Below, piece by piece: positions 11,056 through 26,000 of a DNA stretch of 64,000 nucleotides; position 1 is the first letter of the stretch, and each line of letters starts with the position of its first letter. Position numbers and translations under genes: made by a program. Origin of the DNA: Agelas oroides (lineage: Eukaryota > Porifera > Demospongiae > Agelasida > Agelasidae); the NCBI GenBank assembly GCA_949130485.1, contig OX422184.1:14792405-14856404 (forward strand), read 5' to 3'. A model generated the notes under the pieces. That model was not told the origin of the DNA, ran no database searches, and was given only the letters and a program-made list of their open reading frames with translations.

Positions 11056-14000
11056 ATGAAGTTGAAGTTGAACACTGTGATCATTTGTGTGGCCCTGTGT
11101 CTGGGCATGACGGCGGGACAGATGCAGCTAAGGGTATACAGAGGCACTCTCGTGCACTCCAGAGTATCCGAGCAGATCGAAGTCCTACAAGATTATCTGC
11201 TAGGATTTGACGCGAACAACCTCGGGGAGGTAAGTGCTACTGCATGCTGTTTAGTAGTCTTACGATTTAATTTGTCTACTGTGACTGTTTTAAATTATGT
11301 ACAGGCTTATTTTTGATTCCGTTGTTGTCCAGTCCATTCCCCCACGGATGTCGCAAAACAAGCTAAGACTAGTCAGATGATTCATCATTGTGGGGTGAGC
11401 CTGAGCAAGCAGCAAACTGCTGATTTACTAATTTGTCATGGCACACAGCAGGATTTGTCACTATCTACTATTATATGAGCATAATATAACGCATAAGTAG
11501 ATACGTCCTAGAGCTAGGTATCACATGGATACACCATCTGAAGCTATATGCATACTTTTGAGGGAGGCATACAGCACAGCTAACACTAGAATTGACATGC
11601 ATGAGTGGAACTTCAGGAGATTGTGGCAATATGTGCAATATACCTTCATTTAAGTTCACTTACAAGCAATGAGTGATGTGGAAGACCCCTCTCCCACTCA
11701 TCCCCCCCCCCCCCCCCCCCCCCCACCACACACACACACACACACAAACTAGATTCTGTTTGTGGCTCCATCTTCACAGCTGGAAGCTCTTGCTCAGAGC
11801 CATGGGTTTGACCAGAATGATGTCATTACCCTCACTGACAGGTTTGATAGTTATATCTGCATGGAAACAATAGTGTAGTGTTAGGCCATAGTTTCATCTA
11901 CCTAAGACCCTCCATGCAGCATCTAGTTCTAAAAATCATGTAAGAAAGGGAAGGAAGCTGTTGTAAATTGACATACTATTTCATGCCACTCCACTAGACT
12001 GTTGGTGGAGCGATGAAATTAAATACACATAGTTAATTGCATGCATGCGGAAAGTCATTAGAGAGAAATTAAGTCATCCTGAAACTGCTACAAAGCATAC
12101 AGACAGTGCTGTCCATGCATGCATCCACTGCAAAAACAAGTTGGTTGTTTTAACCACTGAGTGGTTACCTTAGTTGCAGATAAACTGGAGAGACAGTGGT
12201 TATGAGAGTTTATTAGAGACTAATTGCATAAGGCAACCAGAGAGGCACTGCCCTGATGTCATCTTACAACTGTGATAGTAACCACTAACATCTGCAAGGG
12301 AATCACCTGCTTGCAGGAAATTTTAAAGTTCCTCTGGTTGAAGTCCAGCTGTGGTTACAAGAGGTTTACTTTGGTGTTAGAGACTAATTGCATAAGGCAA
12401 CCAGAAAAGCAAGTGACCTGATGTGTAAACAACCTGGCCCAGTTCATGTTACAACCACAATACACTGAAACCCTCAGAATATCTGTGAGGGAGTCTTTAC
12501 AAGTGCACTTCAAAGTTGTACTGTGGTTAAAACAACGTATTTGTTTTTGCAATTAAACAAGCCAGTAGGCAGTAAAAGCTGCTCAATCTCCATATCTCCT
12601 AAGAAGTGGATAGTGGTAAGTACCAAAGTTTGGACAAATTAAGGCTTAGCTGTGGATCACTTCCAAAACAGTGGTGAGTAGTAGAGAATGTTAGGAAGGG
12701 CTATGTATTGTGCACTGTGCCCATGCATGCATGGCTGTTTGATTACTTCACACTCATCCTGTGGTTGATTAATGTAGGATTCTTGACATTTTTGCATTGC
12801 CATTCTTTCTTACACAAATTTCCAACTCGACACAATTGAAGATCTGTGGATGGGATTAGTTAGGCCATGGGCCAAATGTTCCAATGGGCTTACAGAAATA
12901 GTACCAAGTACAGATCTCATTTTGCAGAAATACGAGAGGTGTGTGAAGAATGTCAATGAAACACATGCCATCTGCTTCATATCCACTATGCACACATGGC
13001 TTCTAACATTTTCTCCCTCATTTATGCATGCCTAGTTCATGGAATCACCATTAGTTCTTCCAATATGTACCTCCAGCATTTCTGCATCCTCGCGCATGCA
13101 TGCATTTGCGCACCAACATGTGACATTATGATTAGTCACATCGATTTTCGAAGGACAGCTGTACAAAGAGATGCTATACTCAAGGAGCTTCTGCCTGTTG
13201 TATGGATAAGGCCACCCTCTCAGAAGCATTAAGGCGTGACTTAATGATTTTACATATCACGGAGGAGATAACAGAAGTGTTAATCAGTGGAGACTAGTGA
13301 TGGGAGGTAGCTAAGTTCATTGCCAGTTCTGCCATCAAAAGTATCGCTAGTTGGTACTTACAATGGAAGGTATATCAGTGTAGAAAGAACACTTAGGTAG
13401 GTTAAGGTGGTCCCCAAATGCATTATTTGTGACACGGAAGTATGCGGAAGTATTGCAATAGTTCGCGGAGATAGAATGGATGCCACATGTAAGATTCCTG
13501 GTTTTGCTAGTGTTATTCTGGCCATTTGTGTTATCGTTGGTTGTGAAGTAGGTAGGTCTGACTTTACCAAAGGGCTGTCATTGAGACTGAGTGCTGCGTG
13601 TTTCAGGGAGCGGGAGAGGGAATATGCCAAGCGATGACCGGTCATCTTTGGCGGTTGATGCGGAAGCTCAGATGGGTAGATTTGTGGCTAAAACTTTGAG
13701 AGTGTGTACTGGACTAGTTTTACTAACGTTACAGTACCTGGGAACAGAGGCTGTTGTTGCTGTCACTGGAGAGGTAGCTTTGATAATCGAACTAAATGCT
13801 GATTTAGGACATAAAAACACCTATAGTTGCTTCTTGGAGCTTCGGGTTGTATCTGGTGCAGTATCCCTACCCAATATCCTTTGCATTGGAATTGAAAGAC
13901 GTTCCGCATAGAGCAAAATAGCAATTAAGCTTTGACCCCCGCTGATTTGGTGATTGTTAGCATGTTACCATGGTAATGCTTGTTTATAATAAACTATTTG

Positions 14001-17000
14001 CAATCAATTTGCCACTTGGTTAATCGATTGAACATGTAGTTTGTCTTCAGCACTTGGTTAGTTTCACCATCTCAAGTTCCTACAGAATCTCATGGGGGAC
14101 ATATGGCATGCTTTTGTTATTGAAAAAAGGTTATTTCCGGAATCGGTAAGACGCAAACTCTTACATTTTGACTTTGCATAACATCTAAGCCTGCCTTAAT
14201 TATTCATGGAGATGAGGTTTATTGACTGTTCACGTACCAAATCAACGCAGAGGGATTAAATTTTTGTGTGCTCAGTATTATCTTAATTGCCATTCCAAAG
14301 AAATCATTAGCTAATGCAAGATTTGCAAGTGGCCAAGGTCATGATTGGCTTGGAGTATTACTGAGGGTGTCTCATTAGTCAAACGCACAGTTGTGTGACC
14401 TCCAATCAAAGTCCCATGTGGGAGTTTACACACACATTACAAAAACCTAATTATGAGGTATATTGGCCATCTTGTATACCAGTCCAGGTAGCTGTGTTGA
14501 CAAATGTGAGAACAATCAAAAGTGTCGGAGTTGTCTCATGCGTAATGCTATTCCCTCCCTTCTGCCGCACATGTCTACATCTGTGAAACAAACACACTGC
14601 ATGTCCACATATGCAAATCCTTTTTTGCACATATACAACACTTCATTTACAGTCAATTTCTAATGCCAGGACTAGTGGACTGTCATCTCCACGCAGAACA
14701 AATTCGGAAAGCTGGTGCCAACTATGACAAATCATTCCTAGAGTGGGTGATTCAAGATTACTTTCCTACCGATCTACAATTTCGCATGGATCCAGCTTAT
14801 GCGAAGAATGCTTCATCTTTGATAGTGGTATGCAATATTTTTGTCACAGGAAATACCTATCTCAGTTTTCCTATGTAGTTACCATGGTCGAACCTTCTAA
14901 GTATTGGAATGCAATAATTATTTGATTTGCTCTAATTTGTGAAATGAGTTGTTTTTGAAGTTTAACAAGTGTTCTAATTGGTGGAATGCTAGTGAGCACA
15001 GTACAGTAACCTTCCGTAGTAAACAAAAATTGTCTAGCAAGCTACTTTGTAGATCCACTCCCAAAAACAGTATGCAGGTTCACTAGTGCAATCCATTTCT
15101 ATGGGTTCTGTACACGTGCTATGTACCGTAGTACCAACGGAAACTTTTCAAAGTACTCTCAAACTGCTTTCAAAGGTAGGACACACCAGATTGCAATGTG
15201 TAGACTCATTGTACCTACTATTTTTACAGTAGACAATGCGTAAGTTGTAAATCTAGACAGTTCAGCCTCAGGCCTCGTGTGACTTGTTGACAAGACAAAC
15301 AGTACAGTTGGACAGCAGTGAACGCCTATCCACAAATCTTCGGTGGTATTGGCAGTCAATCTCAACACATAGCTATTAGGGTAGCCTGCTTTGAGAGAGG
15401 GACTAATTGTCTTCACATAAACAAATGTGATGGTGTTGTTTTAAAACTATCTGGTTGATTAGCAGTGTTATCTTTCTAATTAATACAACATCTCAAAAGG
15501 TAAATCGTGAACTGGCTTGTAACTCTTTAGCTAGGATAAATTCTCAGCTGACATAAAATACAGTTGCAAAAATCATATTTATTACTGCTAATCAGTTATC
15601 CAATTGATGTAACTTGCAATAGGTATTATTAAGTTAAGTTATAGCTCTTAGCCTGCTGCCTTGTGCTATCATCACATAACTTCATAGTGATTACAGTATA
15701 CCATAATACCACATGTTTAGGTGCACTGCATATGCTCTGTACTGATGATGTAAAGTTCTGGGGTTAACAATGAGTGTGCAATGGTGATAACATATTCGTT
15801 TTGTGCCTGTTTATCACTTGTTTCCTACTTGTTTCCGCTTTCAGACGCAACGCACATGGTGTGAATTCTCCATGTTTTTTATTTTGTATTTTTTTGCTAG
15901 TGGAGTATTCATAGCGAAAAGGTACTCACCAGCTACCAGAAGGAATGCATCCTGTTTCATCGTTCGAATGGGGTTGAAACCACCGACGATAGCTCGCCTG
16001 TTGATGGAGGAAGTCGAATTTTGGTTTACAAGTTTCTTCATTAGGTATAGTGAACAACATCAATTGCAAGGAATCCTGGATCAGGGCGGCCTTCAACGAT
16101 TACTCAAAAAATCAAGAGAAAAGCTGGTTTTTAAAGCAGTAAATTTCAAATACATTATGCTGGCTATGTTATGCTGAATAAGAGTGAATAGGCCTTACCA
16201 GTTTCTGAATCCTCCATACTTTGTTGGGTAGGTGGTGACAGCTAAGACTATGCTGTGCTGTGGATGGTGACTCAGTGTTCCAGCAAAGACCTGTTGGACG
16301 AGGCTGGAGACAGAGATGGAGCTGTGCGCTGGTTTGGTGAGGTTGGAGTCAGGCATGGAGCTATAGGCTGGTATGATGAGGCTGGAGTCAGCGGTGGAGC
16401 CGAAGGCTGGTTTGATGAGGCTGGAGTCAGGGGTGGAGCTGAAGGCTGGTTTGACGAGGTTGGAGTCAGGCATGGAGCCATAGGCTGGTATGATGAGGCT
16501 GGAGTCAGCGGTGGAGCCGAAGGCTGGTTTGATGAGGCTGGAGTCAGGGGTGGAGCTGAAGGCTGGTTTGACGAGGTTGGAGTCAGGAGTGGAGCCACAG
16601 GCTGGTGTGATGAGGTTGGAGTCAGGGGTGGAGCTGAAGGCTGGTTTGATGAGGCTGGAGTCAGGGGTAGAGCTGAAGGCTGGTTTGACGAGGCTGGAGT
16701 CAGGGGTGGAGCTGAAGGCTGGTTTGACGAGGCTGGAGTCAGGGGTAGAGCTGAAGGCTGGTTTGAGTGAAGTGTGGCCACACAGATGATGGATCCTGGG
16801 GGCTTGGGCGTTTTAGTACCTGAAGACACAGTTACAAACACAAATGATAACTAGCTATAGTTGCTACATTTATAGACAAAGATTTATGAACTTGGTAATT
16901 TTCTGCCAGTACTTGGGATAACCCTTAGACTATTGAGTTGCATGACTCTTACAATGATAAAGCATTTTTCACATATAGCTACCTTTGGTTTTCTTGGTTG

Positions 17001-20000
17001 TAGTTCGACATTTTGATGATAATCTTTGGCTCTTTTGTGACTTTTTCTTTGGTATTTTATTCTCTTTTTCTTCACCTGGTTGACAGTAAAGACCAGTAGT
17101 CATATGTGTAGTTAACAGAAAAGACAGTCAAGCATGCACACACAAATCTTCCCTGCCTCTTTTAGAGGGCTTGCGTTGGCTCCTGCATGTCTCCTTTAAC
17201 AAATTCTTGCTTGTGCATACTTTTGGATCCACACGGTTGGTAGTTCCAACCACCCTTAACAAATTCTTACTCATGCCTCTGCATCTCACTTTAGGATCCT
17301 GGACACAGCTGGTCAACATAAAGATGTCTACTACCATCCATTATACAGAGGCAAAACAGGCATTTTTATAACCAACTCATCGCACACTCTCTACATAGTA
17401 CACTAAGTTCACCAACAGCCAAAATATTCGCTTGGTAGCTACTCTTGCCAAATTTCACCATTCTCTTGCCTCTTGCAGTAACTTCTCCCATCACATTCTT
17501 TTCATCTACCACTGAAACTAGTTCTTTGTCAAGCCAGAAAACAAAACTGTAACAACTCTGTAACAACATAAAGTGCAGTAAAGTATACACTTAGCTAAAA
17601 CTGAAGTGTACGTGCATGTTTACCAGCAAACAAGCGAGACACTCAACACATAAACAAACACAGAAAAAATCTTTGCTCCCAAGCTTACCAGTGCCTTTGT
17701 GCTCTCTTTTAGGGCGGTCCTAAAAGACATTCGCGATCGAGATGGTTAGAGCTGTAGTATAGTTGTGAAATACACACGTGTGAAATCGTTCAAGCACCGT
17801 TAAACAGTAAATCGCACCAAATTACCAAATTATCAGCAGGCATCGTTTATTTCCACTTCCGGTTTCTGTTCTTTTAGCATTTGATTTTACGGTTGTTACC
17901 ATTGCACATTCGTTGCATGTTGGCCAAACGTTAACTTTATTTTGACCACTACTGTATGTATCTACATTGTAGCTATATACATTTTTTTGTACATCTTACT
18001 TCACACACAGAGGTGGACTCTTCAGCATGGTACAACCACTGGGGCCTATAATGTTCCATCTACCCAGGAAAGTAACAGGGAATTTGTCAGAGTCATTGGT
18101 TAGTTCTCTATATATGTAGGTAAACTAGCAGCAAAAATCCAGACAAATAAGGAAATTAGCGTAAGACCTCAATTGTCAGCCAAAGTTTGTGCCTTGGCTC
18201 ATAACGTGCCTTTGGAATGCTTCCAGAACTTAGTTAAAAGTTTCTGTTGGCATTCATTGGCTCTCCTGCAGTGTGAGAAGTTTGAAAGTAGGCTTGGACA
18301 AGCTGCATTAAAAGGCACAGTTTTGAACCCATAAAGAGCATGCGCCTACAAAAGCTCCTTGGCCACTAATTGAGGATAGCAAAATGTATATGTTGCCGAT
18401 AATAGGTACTGCTGGACGATAAGAGAGGAGCCGCGAACTGAACTGGAGCTGTTCTGGAATGCTTCCAGAACTTAGTTAAAAGTTTCTGTTGGCATTCATT
18501 GGCTCTCCTGCAATGTGAGAAGTTTGAAAGTAGGCTTGGACAAGCTGCAGTAATGCTATGAACAGCTCCAGTTCAGTTCACGGCTCCTCTCTTATTGTCC
18601 AGCAGTACCTATTATCGGCAACATATACATTTTGCTATCCTCAATTAGTAGCCAAGAACTGTGCCTTTTAATGCACACCACTGAAATTTGCCAGGTCTGA
18701 CTACCCCTTACAAGTTTTTTTTTCGAATTTCAATGTTTAAATTTTAATGAACAAGCACTTGTAGGTATAACATGCAAGAAAACAATACTTAGCGAAGAGG
18801 ACACTATTTTCATTTAGATCTTCATTATCCATGCAGTCCTCGTGAATCCACCTATTACAGCTGCACTGTAGCCACTCTCTTCCAGTATCAATGTCTTCCT
18901 AATAGGAACCAAAGCAAACACAGCAAAGATCAGATTCAACTGTTGCATGCATGTCACCCCTACCTTTCTTTCGTGTTACTCGGTGTTCATTTACACTTTA
19001 ACGCTTGCTCCTAGCTTTGAATGGAATGTTCTGTACTTTATTTGTTGCCTTTTCTATGTGAGCTGCTTCCTTTTCAGCCTTTACTGCTTCCTTCTTGGCT
19101 TTTAGTGCTTGCCTTTCTGCAGCTTTTCGAGCCTTCTCATCAGCATTACACTATTGCTCCTCTTCCTTTCGCTGCATCTTCAGTTTTCTCTCCAGTTTTC
19201 ACCTTACTGGTCAGCACACAAGCCCTTCCTGTATTCTGTTTTGTGTCCAGTACATTCCTGGGAAGATTGAGCACCTGGCAGGAACACTCATAGACTACCG
19301 GCGCTCAGCTGCACAATGGTTGACCTTGTATACGGCTTTCCATAATGTTCCATAATATGATGATTACGTATGTGGTTGATAATCGATGTAACAGTGGTCG
19401 ATAATAGAAGTCAGCCAATAATTGAGGACCTTTTTCCCAATACTCCTATCCAGTTTTCCGTTGCTTACGGTACCCCAAGTGATTGAAAGGTGGGTAGATC
19501 CTTCATCATTCCAGGGCAAGAGCAGTACTGTTGGATTAATCATTTGTCACACTAACTATATATGTAGTGGGATTTGTTAGTGTGATAAGACAACTTAGAA
19601 GACCAATTTGACAAATGGTATGAGCATTCATTGCCAGAGGGCCCACACATACAAGCAACGCTGCCAGAGTAGCTACACAGACAATAGCTAAGCTTCATAG
19701 TAATATCATGAGCTGCTGTGTATGAACACCATTCATGCATGGCCCTTACCTGAAGCTGCCTCAACCACTGTCATTCATTTTTGCTGTTTTCATCCAGCCA
19801 TGTCTCTCATGGCATGGTTCAGGTAAGTTTGTCATTTGAGTCATCTTTACTCCTGGTCACCTTCACACTGATGATGCAGTCTGGCAGTAGCCCTTCCACT
19901 CTCGCTCTCAGCTGCGTTGAAGTTACACACGAACATTAAATCTTCATGAAATGTTTGAATGCACCAATTGGAAATTTGCAGTAAGTGGTTGGTCCAAGCA

Positions 20001-23000
20001 AACAAACAAACAAGCAAACAATCAAGCATGCTGCATACACATGCACTTGTGCAATGCAGTCTAGATAGCATGAAGCTTGTTTGTGCCTGCCCAATTAAAT
20101 GAAACAGTATTTCAACACACATCTACGCAGCTGAATTGGGTGAGACTCTATACCAGTAGTTAAATGGCTTTTGCTGTATTGCATATATTAAGCATCTGCG
20201 CCATATTTACATAGACAGTGTACTGACTCTGTACTTCATTATTTCTCTGTTTTACTTTAGCTGAACTGAACCAGAGGGCATTGGTTGGCAGAACAGCTGC
20301 TGTCTATTCAAATCCACTAATTGCAGACTCAACTGTAGAGCAGTCATTAAATGAAACAATGAGGTATTTTTCGTAACATATCTAGCTTCACTTCAAGATG
20401 CTGGTGGGGTTTTGTAGCACATTTCCAATACCACATACTCTGAGCCCATTATTTTCATAAAGACAATGCACTGCCAGATTGTGTGCATGGTGTGTAGGTC
20501 TGACTTGTTCTCAGGGTGAATGACAGCCTGCCTGGAAATTAATGTTTCTCAGTTGTTAACCCACACTGCCTGTGAGTGAGACTGTTACAACAGCCCCCTC
20601 ATTTCAGCCTGCAGTTTAACTTGACATGCAGCATTACACAGGGTGACTCTACTAATGACCATTGGCAGTAGTTCTAATAAACTGCAATCAGGGGTTATTA
20701 CTAACAACTTGCAGTAACTCATTAGCTACTAATTATGTTAGCAGGTCTTCAGGTAATTCAGGATATAGTACTGCCAGCTGCATATTACTGCAGCCACCAT
20801 GTGTATTTCATATGGTGTCAAATTCCTTAATCCTGCAATATGTCTGTATAACAAAAGCGGTATAATTTGCAACTTCGTCAAGAAAAGCATCAGGTGGCTT
20901 ACATTAAAGCTATATGGGGGCTCTTGAGAATTCCTAATAGTCACTGTAGTAACCTAAAATGTATTACGAAATATAATTTAACATGAATTAAATTTCATAA
21001 AAGGAGTTTTCTATAAATTGCTATTCAGAAAAAAAAACCTAATCTTGGACACACTTTCTCACCTTGAAGTTATTACATGTATAATGTATTGGATGATAAT
21101 AAACACTTCTCTTTTCCTTCAGTTTTGTTCAGTTCATCCGTGACCTTGAGGTAAGGCCAAAGCAAACTGAAAACTAATGTTGAAAAACAGTATTAAACTA
21201 ATTAGTGAACAAACTGTGATTCTGATGTTATAGTGCACAATAATTTGGTTCTACAGGATCCGCTGATAGAACCAATGATTTATCCAGCAGTTTTGGATAC
21301 ACAAGGTTTCCCTCCAGGACTAGTGGAAGGTTTGGGCAGAATTGCAAGGGAGCTGAATCTAAAAGTGCAGGTAAACTCTTAGCTAGCTAGCTGTGAGGTT
21401 AGCTGTGTCTGTGAAGACCTGCCCACCCAGAACGTTTATACTGTTTGCCCACTAACAGTTAAGGGCACCTCTATGAGCACAAGGATAACTTGAGTGTCAG
21501 CCTTGTTTACGTACCCTTAGCACTGCATGCTTACATTTTACATCAAAGACACTTTTGTTCCCAGGCCAATCATGCATAATGCACACAGCACCAACACACC
21601 TTTATGCAGCTAGATTGGATAGAACACATAATCATGCATATTACACAAAGCACCAGACATGTATAATTGGGACGAGCATGAGCGAGCCCCACACTTGTGG
21701 TGCAAACAGAGAAAATTGTCTATATGTATGTATAGATCGTACATGTGGATTCCGTATATACATTCTTCCCTATTTGTGCGTGGTGCAATATTTCCACATT
21801 GCGTGTTATGGTAACAGGTTGCTCATTAAAAAGAGTAGAATGAAGGGACCAGGACAGAAAGGCTGAACTGTGGCAATAAACGCAACAGAAACTCGAAAGC
21901 GCTGAAGAAAGGAAAGCACGATTAGTGAGACAAATAGTTATAAATGGATTGAACTCGACATGCTTTGTGTTATGCCGCCAACGGTAGTGTTCAGTTTACT
22001 GAGAGAACGATTAGTTTGTGAGACTCTGGACAAGAGAGAGGCTGACTTGAGGAAATAAACTCTGCTGAGCAACAGGGAAGAATTCCTGAAACTCCATACC
22101 ACGACTTCAGCGACAATTTGTGGTACTGACCATAATTATAGTCTACATCAAAGGGAAAGCCTGGCTCCAGACTCCATAGCTGAAAGAATCCTGACTCCAG
22201 CCTGAATGTGCTCAACAATGATCGATACATTCACTAGACACTTGAGGAGACAGTGGCGAATAACACTATACCTGTTCATTCTAATTTTGCATGTTGAACT
22301 CTCATCAACAACTTGTAACAGGTGTTGGAATCTTGTTGCCTGCAGCAGTAACTACCATTCACAGTATAGATATGTACTAATGCAGCCAAGATGAACACAT
22401 TCCCAAGCTGTACTCCTTCGTGAACACCTGCATGCTTTTGGAACCTAGCAACTTCCTCAGGCATTTCCTGCCTCCAGTTCTACAGGCAAATTATTTGCCT
22501 GTGGAACTGCATGGATGTTGGAGGCGGGAAAGAATGAGATGTATGCAAGGTAGTACTATGAAACATTAGTACACCATTCAACTCGCTCACACTTGCCCCA
22601 CAATGCATTGCATTCCCCTAATATATGCACTGTTAAAATTAGCAAATGAAACAGAGGATGGGAGTGACTAAGATGATAACTTCACTACTGGTTCTCTTGG
22701 TTCCACTGGTTCTCATGGTTCCACTGGTTCTCATGGTTCCACTGGTTCTCATGGTTCTCATCTGTTTTGTTTTCCACTTGCAGACACATGCTGCTGAGAC
22801 AAATCCTATCCCAGATGGAGGTAATCTAACAATTTTACAAGATTGGGAGCAGGCAGGACTTCTTCCTCCAAACATGGTATGTCAAGCTGTTGGTATCGAG
22901 TTGCTACACCAAGCTATAATTCCAGAGTGAATCAGGCACCCCTCATGACTGTTTTGCAGTGGTTGTTGCAAGGATGGTTGGCCATCTTTCAAGAAGTATG

Positions 23001-26000
23001 TTGTTACATTGTAGTAAACTTAAAAATTACAGATGACAGCAGCCTGTTTTACAAGTCTGAGTTTGGTACATTAATTCCCTTAGTGTACCACTCAATGTAG
23101 CTATACAAAGCCATGTGGGCAATTGACACTATATAAACCAAGATCATCACTGAGGTACAGCAGAGTTTGTGCAGAGTAAAATTTTATTTGTATGAAATTG
23201 TGTACACCAAAATATGGTAAAATTTCAGCCAATTATTACATCCGGCCACACTGGAGTTGAATCCCTTAACCGATTATGCGCGATAGACGCTTATAAGCGT
23301 CAATACGTCAAAGCGCGATAGACGTCACGGATGCACTTGAGCTTTATTACAGCCGTGGGCTCTTAGTAACAAGCTTTGTATCCGGTCTGTGGTTAGAGTA
23401 GGGCCTCCCCTAGTAATATGTAAGGTTTCAGTCAGAAGCCCTCGAGGGGCGGAGCATAGTAAGCGTGAGAAGCCATGATGGTTGTCGAGCGACTCGATCG
23501 CAAGACACAACGCTAGCTACAGAGGTACGGATACAAAGCTTGTTACTAAGAGCCCACGGCTGTAATAAAGCTCAAGTGCATCCGTGACGTTTATCGCGCT
23601 TTGACGTATTGACGGCAGCTGCTTTTCGCGGAGCGCTTGTTTGTTGCTTGCTGTCTGTACCGTCTTTGGCTTTTCTCGTTGACAGCGAGGTGTAGCCTCG
23701 GAACTGTCTTGATGCTTCACATACACTTACCTAGGTACAAATTAAGTGATAGGAAGCTTTTTCAATCCCTTCTTTAACTCTGGAGAGCTTTGTTCAACTT
23801 CACTGGTGCTTATATTTTCAGATAAAAGCTTTATCATTCTTGACCTCACGTGACATTAAAAGCTTCTGTGTTTGGGGATAATTAAATTCCAATAAACTTA
23901 GCGTATAATCGGTTAATTACAGCTAGCAGAACATTGGGTGGGTGTTCGTGGGCTCACTTGTCCAAAAAACCAACATCTTTTACTACTATACACTGTACAC
24001 GATATAATATTGTTTTGGAAGCTACACACTTATTGTATGTGTATTATTTGAAAATATATATTGTTTACAGATGAGTGTAGCTCAAGGCGTGCATCTTCGA
24101 GACAATGAACTGGAGTTTTTTAGGGAACGAAATCTTTCCATTGGGCACTGTCCCAGTTCAAACCTCAAGTAAGCATACATGTATCTATTTGTAGCATTCT
24201 TTTGGCAAGTGATTACTTTGTATATAAAAATGAGAAATTAGCTTCAATCCCAGGCTTTTATGCATGAGAGGATGAAGAGAGCCTCGAACACACTGTTTGG
24301 AAATGTTCACCCACAATTTTAAAACAATTTAGACAATAGCTACTATTGTAAGTCAATGAATTTCCCAGATCTTAGTGATGCCTGCTACCAACCATGTGCT
24401 GTGTTGCCTGCTACCAACCATGTGCTGTGTGGACAATGCTCCTCACATGCAGAAGTTATTTGCCCAGAACTTACAATGTTACATAGTAGACACTTGGCAG
24501 TCACCCCACACCGTTGGGTGCACACAAGAAGCGTTCACCTAACAGCTCCACAAAGAAAGTCACACGGAGTTCGAACTACCACTGTTGAAATAGCCGATGC
24601 TTGAACTCTGGATTTGTGTCTAGGCAGCTCGGGATTTCTGTTGTATGTGAAGTGGCAGCCGTCTGAACATAGGCTACTTTCCCATATCTAGCAATGGAAA
24701 ATTTGCCCCAGCAAGCATTCCGAGGCACCCCAGATGTGACGTCACAGATTCCATACATATTTTGATGTTAGTGGGAAATGTTTTAAATGAAATGCAATCT
24801 TTATTTTTGACATTGAAGTTCACCATTGGCCTCATTTCAGTGGATAGGCTCAAGATATAGTGAAACAGTGTATTATGCAACGGAGTTTTATGTATGAATC
24901 CATCAACAGTATGTACCAGGCTCTCTTATCTCCTTAGACTGAGAACAATGCTAAATGAAGGATTTACAATGATACATGTTTGCCCACAGCTTTAGAAATG
25001 GCATTCTAGATGTGAGAAAAGCTCTACGAATGGGAGTCAACATTGGATTGGGAACTGGTAAGGATGTTTGTCTTCTAGATATGTGCCCTTACTCTGACTG
25101 TATGATCAGTGGTGGTTGCAGACCTGCCAGGTTACCTGGGCAGGCGACACACGCGGCGGAGCTGCTATGTTACAGCCGAGTTTCCGCGCAATATGGTGAC
25201 CAGAATTTTACCAGCAATTAATGGTTGTAGTAGCAGCTGATGGGCACATTTGAAGCACACTAGTAGACAAGATATTTGGTGTGAATAAGGACATTAGCAT
25301 TATTGATGAAAACAGTGATGGAAACAGTGATGCCGACTTCTGTCCTAGGGCCCACCACTGCTTCACTTTCATTCCACATCAGTGCATGACACAATCTGCC
25401 AGAAGGAGGTTACAATGGAGAAATTCTTCACTGCTACAGCTGTCAAATGTTTCACTGCTACTTTTGTTCTCTTGGAAATCGTGTTGACCATGCTTTCTTG
25501 TCAACTGACTTCTAGACCAAACCCAAACACTCAGAAGGATGAGAACTTGCCCTCCTTCACACCCTGGTATATGAACACCTGTATTCACTCTTAGTGCTAT
25601 ATGTAACTTACAAGCTGATAACTTTGTGACTAGAGTTACCATTTGCAATATTGTGGCATAGTGTCTGCAAGACTGCTATTCACAGAAGTGGAAGAGAGCT
25701 TGGCAGTGGAACTATGACTATAACATTTTTTCTAGAGATCTCTTTGGACTATGGATCCTTTCAGTACACTGTATCTTCTCCATTTCTACCGTTGTCATAA
25801 TGATAATGATTATCCTTGTATTCTCTATGATTCTTCACCCAGATATATCTGGTGGGTACTCTCCCTCTATATTCAATGCAATGCGAGTTGCTATCCACAC
25901 TTCAAAGGCACTCAGCCTCACTGTCAATACTGAAACAAACTATCAACCACTAACACACCATGAGGCTTTCTATCTGGCCACTCTAGGAGGAGCCCAAGGT

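Noticed and set aside
13358..13911. ORFs on both strands in deaminase intron 2
   Set aside because: No recognisable domain and no support from splice phases of the host gene.
16255..16789. Long plus-strand ORFs with repeated GWFDEAGV
   Set aside because: Products of the 39-bp array, which is open in several frames. The minus frame is the one that fits splice sites and phases.
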